Below, in pieces: positions 56,468-64,000 of a stretch of DNA of 64,000 nucleotides (positions are counted from its first letter, which is position 1; every line of letters starts with the position of its first letter). The position numbers and the translations under genes are program-made. The notes under the pieces are model-generated. The model saw only the letters and a program-made list of their open reading frames with translations. It was not told the DNA's origin and made no database searches. The DNA lies in NCBI GenBank assembly GCA_932521035.1, contig OW051495.1:9362001-9426000 (forward strand), read 5' to 3'. Source of the stretch: Oscheius dolichura (lineage: Eukaryota; Nematoda; Chromadorea; Rhabditida; Rhabditidae).

Positions 56468-57598
56468 ATGGCTGCTTTCCCAATTGCTGGTTTGGCTAGC
56501 CACCTCCTGGAAAAAATCATTACAAAGGTTTGTTCTTCGCTTCTTTTCCAATGTAAAAATGTTCTAGATGGAAGAGAAGAGCTATTTTCGCCTTCAGCAG
56601 ACTTGCCGCGGAATGAATGAGTTTATTCGGAAGAGTCAGAATATCTCTGTTCAAGTGGATGGAATCCACAAGGTAAAATGCCTAGTTAATTTCCATCGCC
56701 TTGGTGAAGACCGTAGACGTCATCTTGATACGATGTTTCGTCTCGCTTACTCTAAATATGACTACGTCATCGATATCGAAAATCTTTATGGAACTCGGCT
56801 GGCGGCAATTCACTTTCTGGATGTTTTGGGTATTTTAACATTGCGTATATATTATCCTTGAAATCCAATATTTTATTTTTCAGCCTGTAACTTTGACCAA
56901 CACAGGGAGGCAGCTGAAGAATTCATTGATTCTCTTCGCGAAAATCGAGTAACTTGTGAAATTTTGAATTTATCCAAGCTAAACTGTACCGAGGAGGACT
57001 GTACCACCCTGCTCAACATTCTAAAGCCGATAGGCGTCAAGATTGAGAACCGGGGCCATTATGAACTGCTTTTCCAGTTAAAAACTCTGGCTAGTTTCGC
57101 TTTGTTATGCTTATTTTACTTGTAATTATAGAAATTTGTTAATATGCACTTCTCTGTTAAAACTGGAAGAGATGAAGAACAAATAGCAAATGCGGCCAGG
57201 AACTTTTTTTCCATTTGCGAGGAAGTGGAATTTTCTGTGTATTACGTATCCGATGTTCCACAACCGTTTCACGTGCTCCGTACAGTTCTGGAGGTAAAGA
57301 TCATGAAATACTATTAGAACATATATTTCTATTTTAGATTCTCTTTTCTCCAGCTTCGGCAAAGCTCCGCGAAATGGAATTGGATGTGGAGAGAAAGGGA
57401 ATTCCTGTTGCTAAAGACGATTTCGAGAAGCTGTTCCGTGACTTCTTCAACTACACGTTGGAAGATGAGACGGAGGACTATTTCATCGCTAGGATGGAAC
57501 TGCCCCAGCAGTTTCCTCCTGGATCTCATTGTAAAATGGAAGTTCAATTCGGCGAAGACTTTCACGCAGTTATTTATTTTAACTGTGGCCAAGAGTAG
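56468..57598 (+). CDS. F-box-like paralog (main group)
   Basis: Exon 1 is 20 codons (MAAFPIAGLASHLLEKIITK); exon 2 starts MEEKSYFRLQQTCRGMNEFI and is almost the same text as in the gene at 49281; exon 3 has RENRVTCEIL and EEDCTTLLNILKP; exon 4 ends HVLRTVLE; exon 5 has KDDFEKLFRDFFNYTLED and PQQFPPGSHCK, with stop at 57596-57598. The donor after exon 3 reads CTG/GCTAGT, so this junction needs a GC donor or is impaired. Its 5' flank is also shared with 49281, pointing to a recent duplication of gene plus promoter. Confidence 0.68.
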
Positions 57599-57801
57599 AG
57601 CAGAATACCTACTTATTCTATAATCTCTCTCCACATTATTAATTGTTTTTTATGAATAAAATATGAGTTTTATCTTGTTGGGTAAACATGTGGGGAAATC
57701 GATATTTTACAGTGGTTCATCAAATTCCGTCCTTGGAAAGCGAATATAACTGATTCTTCTCGCGTCGTTCAATAACAATCAGTCCGCCTTTCTCACTCGA
57801 A

Positions 57802-58654
57802 ATGCAAGGCTTTCCCCTGTTTGATCTCACTCCCACGTTCCTCGAGAAAGTCATCACCAAGGTTACTCGTCTCTTACTCTTTTCATCACCAGAAATATTC
57901 CAGTTAGAAGGAATGAGCTATTGCCGCCTCCAACAGACATGCCAATTTGCGAAACAGTTCATTCGGGGCAGTCGAAACATCTATGTCCCTGTAGGCTATC
58001 ATTCGGTGCTAAAGTTTGAAGACGGCCGGCTATATCGGCCCCCAAAAAGAGGGGAGTGCCAGTATATACTACAACATTTAGTTCTGTTGCCCAATTCCGA
58101 ATGAGGTTGTTCAAATAAATTTTGTAGTTATCTTGGAGTAACGGAAAATGATAACTTCTGCAATCTCCCTAAAGCGGATTTGAGATGCGGCTTAATGAGT
58201 TTTACTGGGCAATGGAGACAGTAGATGGTAAAGAATAAACTCTGGCTATCGTGGCTCAATTAGAAGAGTTTCTTCCGCGAGTCTTCTGCTTGAGGAGAGT
58301 ATGGACCGATTGTCGCCGCTTCGTTCAGTACTCGAGGTAAAGAAATCTGCCGGCATTGTCTAACTTCTTATTCAGACCCTGTGTTCCAATTCATATCCAA
58401 ATCTTCACAAATTCCAGTTCATGGTGCCGTGGGCAATGCAGAACTGGCTTTCAAAAGAAGATTTAGAAGAAGAATTTTGTGACTTCAAGCATGTGATGAA
58501 AATATAGAATTCTGATCCGAACTTTCTGGAGCAAACGCTCTGTGTCGATCTGAAACTGCCTCACCCTCATCTTCCTCATAGAATTTCTTGTAGCCTTTTT
58601 ATCAGTCCCGATAATGGTCGAGTAGTTACCATATGTTATGACGATTCACCCTGA
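57802..58654 (+). pseudogene. F-box-like pseudogene
   Basis: Exons 1 (MQGFPLFDLTPTFLEKVITK) and 2 (LEGMSYCRLQQTCQFAKQF) are intact, but exon 2 ends early in a stop after LVLLPNSE. Exon 3 is not recognisable. Traces of exon 4 end at a CTCGAG/GTAAAG donor. Exon 5 (NLHKFQFMVPWAMQ, KEDLEEEFCDFKHVM) contains an in-frame TAG before the conserved LKLPHPHLP segment. Several independent lesions mark it as a pseudogene between two better copies. Confidence 0.8.
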
Positions 58655-58936
58655 TAGTCAACAGAGTTTAGTTTTCACAAGAACTAAACCATGACCATGT
58701 GGAAAAATTGTCCTCTTTGTGCATTTTCGTTTAAATGAATCTTAAACAATTCCTATAAGCCATTGATTCCTAAAAAATGAACGACGAATAAGAAATATTT
58801 CCTGGGAAATTCGCAGACGCGCTTCGCCATATTGATTTCTTATACACAAGCATACAATCTACCAAATTTAGCTTTGCTTTGTCTGCATAATCTCTATTAG
58901 AGAGTATTCATTAGTCACTTTTCTTTCTTCGACAGA

Positions 58937-59984
58937 ATGACAGCCTTTTCTCTCTTCACTCTTAATGAAATTCTTTTGGAAAAAGTCATCAACAAGGTTT
59001 GCTTCTTTCAAATATTTCTCTCTAACTAAAAGTTTTCCAGTTCGAAGGAAGAAGCTACTCCCGCTTCCAGCAGACATGCCGGAAAGCCTATTTGATCATT
59101 CGAAAAATCCGCAACATCTCTGTCTACACGGAGGGAGAGTTTAACCTGAAGTACAGGAAAGTACCTTCGAGATACGCAATTGAGGAAGGTGTTAATGTTA
59201 AAGGGTTGTATAAAACTCGGTTAAACACACTTCACGCGCCAGGTCAGCTCTTTCACCGCTCCCCTTCATGCTATTCCTCTACAGATTTTGAAGGATCGCG
59301 GGACTTTGACTTGTTCTGTGACGCCATAACAGAGTATAAGATAACTTGTGCAAAACTGCGTATACGCAATCCAACTTATCATAATGGCTATGCGTTGACT
59401 ACAGAGGAGTGTGCGGCCTTGATAACCCGGGTAAAACCTGTGGAGGTCTATCTGGACAGCGAGCGATCCGGTCTATATGAAGCACTCCTCAACTCCAATT
59501 CCAACATCCTGGTAACGTTCTATATTTTCTTTCTAAAATGTCCGATTTTAGAAAAATGTAGAGGTGTGTCTTTATCAGAAAGAAGCGGACAGAGCTCTCC
59601 CTCAGTTCCTTTCATCTTTTGAGAAAGTCAGAATTCGAGTATATGAGCGAGATCATAATAAAGATCGGTTGGATACGCTCCGTGTGGTTTTACGGGTACA
59701 AACATAGTAGATTTTTCGACATACAGTGTTTTCAGGTCCTATTTTCTAAACCTTACCCGAATCTTCGTGAATTCACTTTTGCTGTAAATTGGAGGGGTCC
59801 TTTGCCATCCAAGGACCAGGCCGAGGAAAAGCTGCGCGACTACGGCTTTCACGGCTTCGTGGTTAAAAAACAAACTGAAAGTTTTCTATGTGGCCGGCTG
59901 AATCTTCCCCCACTACTCTCTGCTGGAGATTACATTAATCTCACCATCGATACAAGAATTGCTCTGTTAGATTTACAGTGTTGA
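58937..59984 (+). CDS. F-box-like paralog (main group)
   Basis: Exon 1 is 20 codons (MTAFSLFTLNEILLEKVINK); exon 2 has RSYSRFQQTCRKAYLIIRKI and ends at HAPG; exon 3 has ITEYKITCAKL and EECAALITRVKPVEVYLDS; exon 4 runs NVEVCLYQKEADRALPQF to LRVVLR; exon 5 has NLREFTFAVNWRG, KDQAEEKLRDYGF and ends at 59984. All junctions keep frame. It is the last of three consecutive plus-strand copies (56468, 57802, 58937), a clear tandem run. Confidence 0.72.
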
Positions 59985-60307
59985 TCTCAAATACTGAAGC
60001 GTCGATGATGAAAAACTTGCAATAAATGGTGTTAATCTCATATTGCTGCAATTCTACTCTAATGCAACATTTCTCAGATTTGAGAAACTTCCGTGTCCCT
60101 TTTCCAAATCCTGCTGTTTATGATCGATGTAATTACTTTCTTGTCTCCTTCCCCATCTTCTATGAAGCGGAATGAATTTGTTTAAAATATTTTGTACAAT
60201 TAGACGCTTGGAAGAGCTCAAAAGTTAATCTCGGCGGTCAGTAGCCTCTCTGCTACACAGGAGGCGCTCACGTCAATTCTATAAATACACATTTTGCGTG
60301 AAGGCAA

Positions 60308-61737
60308 ATGAACGACCGTCTTGACTTTTTTGCTTATCAATGGCTCCTATTCGCTGTTTCAACCCTTGTCTTCATTATTGGCTTCGCTTCTCACCTAATG
60401 GTCCTCATTTTTACCAATCAAAGTTCAAAAAATGATAACCGAACCTACCTGGTCCTTATTAAAGCCTACTCTTCGATGGCTCTTGCCGGTATTCTATGCG
60501 CATATCTTGGAGGATTACGGTAGGTACACAAAAATATAGTATTTACCGTAATCTCAGAAGTGAGATGGTCTTTCCCTATTCTATCTTCATTCCATATGGT
60601 CCGGCAAGGTATCTCTTCCAGCCGAAGTTTATAGCCCTGCTGGATAGTTTGAATACCCAACTGGTTCCCATAGCTCCCATATTATTGGCAACGATGATGG
60701 TGTTCCGAGCTCTGATCATGTTCAACTACCGCCTAAAGAAGCCGGTGGTCTATTTGGTTCTGCTACTGATCTTCTTGATCACTCTACCTTTAAATGTGAG
60801 TTTTCATGGCCAATCACTAATTGGTAAACAAGATATTTGAACGGGTGAAGTAACTTGTCGTTCTGAGGAATAACTGGAACACTGCCAGCTAGGTAAGTTA
60901 AGGGGATTAGGGCACCTGTTGAGCTTTCATCTTCCTTACTGCTTTCCGCAGACCCCTCGGGAGCCAAATTACTTGTCAGAAGTTCTCTAAAAATACAAGA
61001 GTACCCTATCGGTGCATTTCATCGTCCCTAGCAATAGACCGATAAGGGTTGCTTGCAGCTAAACTTAGTCCAAATGAATTGCCAACAGCTAAGACAAAAT
61101 ATTGAATTCTTCAGATTTTATTCGTAAAAAATTACACTCCGCTGGAAAAGATTGAATTGCTCAACATATCCAAAGTGCTGATCAAAGAATTCCATGCCGG
61201 CCCCTCCTATGGTGTTCTTTTTGACGAAACAGTGGTAATTCGTTTCAAACAGATCCTCTAAAGGCTTACTTCGTTGTAGGACCTTCTCTGGAACATATCC
61301 AACTATGTTCCCATAATTAGTATCGTCATCGGCTTCAGTACCCTGTTCCTAATGTTGTGGAAGTTGTACAGCTTGAGAACTGTCCTTGGGAAGAGTACAA
61401 AGAAGCTTCACGCTGCTTTTATGATGGTTTGAAGCATTTTCAACCCCTAAAAGAGGATAATTTTCAGCTCCTTGCACTGGATTTGATTGTAATCGTCTTC
61501 TATTCCCTCCTTCTTGGAGCAGTATTCAGAGACATCTCTCAAAAAACAGCTGATTTCATCTCAATGTTCACCTATCCCATTTATGTTTTTCCTGTTGTTT
61601 TACAAGGAATTATGAGTCTCATCTTCGTGCCATACCTTCGGCTTGCTTTCATTTCTATGCTGAAAGAAAGGGCGCTTAGCATGGGAGCTGAAAGTTCGCC
61701 CAAAGTTACAATTTCCATTGTCAAGGCTACTTTGTGA
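60308..61737 (+). CDS. seven-helix chemoreceptor (SRH/STR-like)
   Basis: Exons keep frame through helix 1 (WLLFAVSTLVFIIGFASHL), helix 2 (AYSSMALAGILCAYLGGL), helix 3 region (QLVPIAPILLATMMVFRAL), helix 4 (PVVYLVLLLIFLITLPLN), a loop with KNYTPLEKIELL, helix 5 (YVPIISIVIGFSTLFLMLW), KKLHAAFMM just before helix 6 (LLALDLIVIVFYSLLLG) and helix 7 (TYPIYVFPVVLQGIMSLIF), then YLRLAFISML and a Ser-rich tail. The Lys-Lys-Leu-x-x-x-Phe before helix 6 and the Pro-x-Tyr-x-x-Pro in helix 7 fit the nematode SRH/STR superfamily. The intron at about 60796-61113 is long for this locus. Ligand unknown. Confidence 0.75.
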
Positions 61738-62360
61738 TATGATAAAAATTGGGCTCCTCTTCATTGCTCTTTCGCAATTTTTATATAACTATTATTAGCA
61801 CAGGGACGTTTTTTCAACCCGTGAAATGAATCGCCGACGGCCCGCCGATAGATAAGATGGAGAGAAATTGGCGGGACCGGAACATCTCCAATTAGCCTAC
61901 CCTTATCTATTTGTAGTTCATAGCCGCAAGAAGAAGTACCTATAGAAAGAGAAGTAAAAATGAAAGGGTTGTATCCTTGCCAACTGTGGTCTAGTAGGAG
62001 ACCGATCAGACTTCCCTAGAGGCGACCCCTAACGCGTCCGGAATTGGCCGAGACTCAAAAGGAAGCGCTCAAGAATTTTGGGAAATGAGACGAAATCGAA
62101 GGTTCGCCTGACGAAATCAATAAGAGACGAATTCTTCCGTGGGCATACACTAATATGGCCTACACAATCGGTACCGAATAGCCTATTCGGAATAGGGCAC
62201 TGTTTGAGACGAAATGTTTCCTGACTGTTATTTTTGCTGATGCTCTCACAAGGTGATGAATTTGCGGCTGCCTGGGTATGGCTAAGCCGGTACACGCCCT
62301 TTCTTGTCATGATAAAAACGCAAATAGTCAGTGGCCATTAGAGGGCATCATTGCCTCAAC
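61738..62360. other. intergenic
   Basis: No gene supported. The Pro/Gln-rich gene start downstream is preceded in frame by a TAG 36 nt earlier. Confidence 0.4.
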
Positions 62361-63187
62361 ATGTTGGCTCCAGGGCGCAATTCTGAGCAGCCAACACAAA
62401 GAAATGGAGAAGAGTACCAACCGCCAGCACCTCCACATCAACCTCCAATACATGCTTCTTATTATCAGGTGTGTATACCCGTATCATAACTGACTTTCCA
62501 ATTTGGCTTCCCTAATTCCTAACTGTAATCAAATCGTATCAGTATAAACATTTTATAGCCGAACACAGTCAATAATCCTTACTGTTCGCCCTGCCCTCCT
62601 TTTTTTGAACAATGGGATCACTACGGACCTCTAAATCAGTTGCCAAATGTTCCGCCTCCTAGTCCAGGTAAATATTATATTTTGTAGGCGTTCGATTTTA
62701 ACTTTATACCGTATCAGGGCCATTCCATATGAGCCCATGGACAGGCGCTCAAACATATCACCAGAGTTTCCCTCGTTATCATCAACAACCGTATCCACAG
62801 CAGCCACAATGGCCACAGCTAGAACAAGCACGACGGTCGGAACCATGGCCCAAACAACCAGAAGTATCGCATCCACAGTGGCCACAACCACCACAAAGAG
62901 GTGAATGCTATTGTCATTACTGGGTCACAGGGAGCAGAAATACCGAAGAAAGTTTCGGATGAAAGTTTTGATTGTAGAATTGTCAATATCAGGGCCATTC
63001 CATATGAGCCCATGGACAGGCGCTCAAACATATCACCAGAGTTTCCCTCGTTATCATCAACAACCGTATCCACAGCAGCCACAATGGCCACAGCTAGAAC
63101 AAGCACGACGGTCGGAACCACGGCCCAAACAACCAGAAGTATCGCATCCACAGCGGCCACAATTACGACCACAACCACCACAAAGAG
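62361..63187 (+). CDS. Pro/Gln-rich protein with duplicated exon, 3' end unresolved
   Basis: Exon 1 (62361-62468) encodes MLAPGRNSEQPTQRNGEEYQ and a Pro/His run. Exon 2 (62559-62667) has NNPYCSPCPPFFEQWDHYG. Exons 3 (62718-62900) and 4 (62993-63187) are copies of each other: GPFHMSPWTGAQTYHQSFPR, then Gln/Pro/Trp-rich text (YPQQPQWPQLEQARR) and PQWPQPPQRG or its longer version. All four join in frame because the exon length is a multiple of three. After exon 4 the next acceptors either stop quickly or enter the next gene out of frame. Low-complexity Pro/Gln proteins are often adaptors or RNA-associated; no function can be assigned. Confidence 0.5.
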
Positions 63188-63274
63188 GTGAATGCCATTG
63201 TCATTACTGGGTCACAGAGAGCAGAAACACCGAAGAAAGTTTCGGATGAAAGTTTTGATTGTAGAATTGTCAAA
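62718..63274. repeat. tandem duplication of an exon plus its intron (275-bp period)
   Basis: Copy 1 from 62718 and copy 2 from 62993 are about 97 percent identical, through the exon, the donor and most of the intron. Copy 2 carries a small in-frame insertion adding Arg/Gln/Pro codons near 63164-63176. Confidence 0.92.
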
Positions 63275-63294
63275 ATGCCTGTAAATTCTAGAGG

Positions 63295-63999
63295 ATGATT
63301 TCAGCTTCCTCTCCCATGGCTGGTTCTCCTCCCCCAAAAAGGAGACGAAGTCCAAATCGTGGAATTAGACGTGACAATGTTTCTGGCATTGCCTATGCCA
63401 TACAAAGAACAGTTCTACCTGCCGAAGAGTACGATAAGCAATTGGGTAATATACGGAATAAGCATAGTCAAAGAAAGAGCAAACAGATACAAGCGGCTAA
63501 AGCGGCTTCGTTAGATAATACACAGAAGGTAAACTTTGGCTTATTTGAGCACTAACAGCCTATTATTAAGATACTAAAACCATTATATGAGAGGATGACC
63601 GTGGAGATAATCGGAAGAGAGGAAGATGATCATGCGTCGCTAAACGAGGATATGGCCCGAGTAGCCGCGCTTTTACACGGATTGCAAGATGAAAATATGC
63701 AAGGAGCGGTCTATTTAAGACAAATTAAAGAGCTAAAACTGGAAAAGAACAGATTAAAAGAAGAAATAAGCGCTATAGAAAAGAAGCACGAGGAAGGGAA
63801 AAGGAAGGAAGAAGCCGAGTTTTACAGTAAATACATAAAAGGCAACAGTAATGAAGAAGCGATGACGAGCTCCATAATTCGTATTAATAGCAATTTGGCT
63901 GGTAACGAGGAGAAGAACAATAATATGGAGGAAAACATTGTGAATGACGACAGTGATGGGACGGTGGAATTTGAAACAATGGCACAAGAACTTTTTTGA
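63295..63999 (+). CDS. nuclear-type coiled-coil protein
   Basis: The ATG lies four bases after an AATTCTAG acceptor, compatible with trans-splicing of a leader. Exon 1 has a basic nuclear-localisation-like run (SPPPKRRRSPNRGIRR) and RTVLPAEEYDKQLGNIRN. A 30-nt intron joins to PIIKILKPLYERMTVEIIG. A Glu/Lys-rich coiled coil follows (QIKELKLEKNRLKEEISAIE), then an Asn-rich acidic end. The stop at 63997-63999 is just inside the window, so the gene appears complete, although a further 3' exon cannot be excluded. I do not recognise the family. Confidence 0.55.
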
Positions 64000-64000
64000 G

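Noticed and set aside
62819-63181. Val/Ala-rich minus-strand frames, apparently membrane-like
   Set aside because: Antisense of the duplicated Gln/Pro-rich exon; hydrophobicity comes from complementing Gln/Pro/Thr codons.

Overview
The window looks like nuclear DNA of a nematode. Most genes are cut by very short GT-AG introns (typically 35-60 nt) with T-rich acceptors ending in TTTCAG or TTTTAG. Several gene families are characteristic of nematodes: a transthyretin-like secreted protein, SRSX-type and SRH/STR-like chemoreceptors, a CK1/TTBK-like kinase, a divergent Cys-loop channel, a short-finger nuclear receptor and a Thr-rich C-type lectin. The species cannot be named from sequence alone. 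Gene models below were built by joining reading frames across splice sites by eye; where exon phases close exactly this is stated.

Layout. 0-6 kb: an uncharacterised gene (-), two short F-box-like genes, one broken, and a 530-residue F-box protein (+). 6-7.3 kb: a small mitochondrial-type protein (-) that is a Mn-superoxide dismutase homologue without its metal ligands. 8.7-11.3 kb: malic enzyme (+). 11.5-14.4 kb: small secreted-type genes, an internally deleted Hsp70 relic and an F-box-like pseudogene piece, with dispersed repeats. 14.8-20.5 kb: three more F-box-like genes and an Ig-EGF-transmembrane gene. 21-23 kb: a four-helix membrane protein bordered by inverted repeat copies, and a small inverted-repeat transposon. 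23.6-28.1 kb: a small membrane protein, then two tandem phosphoglycerate kinase genes (-). 29.1-33.6 kb: five small hydrophilic LEA-like genes, three of them starting with mitochondrial-type presequences.

34-44 kb: a nuclear hormone receptor (-), a Cys-loop channel (-) that carries a large inverted duplication of its own intron, another F-box-like gene (-), a perfect foldback element and an SRSX-type GPCR (+). 44-49 kb: a terminal fragment related to the long F-box gene, an acidic secreted protein (-), a protein kinase (-) and a C-type lectin (+). 49-60 kb: F-box-like genes and relics interleaved with ornithine decarboxylase (+) and a transthyretin-like gene (-). 60-64 kb: a chemoreceptor, a Pro/Gln-rich protein with a tandemly duplicated exon, and a coiled-coil protein.

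The dominant theme is a fast-evolving F-box-like array: about thirteen copies or remnants on both strands. In the main group the first exon is always exactly 20 codons, and 3'-truncated, 5'-truncated, frameshifted and intact members lie side by side. Housekeeping metabolic genes (malic enzyme, PGK x2, ODC) and a probable stress-protection cluster (LEA-like genes) sit between them. No rRNA, tRNA or CRISPR feature was recognised.
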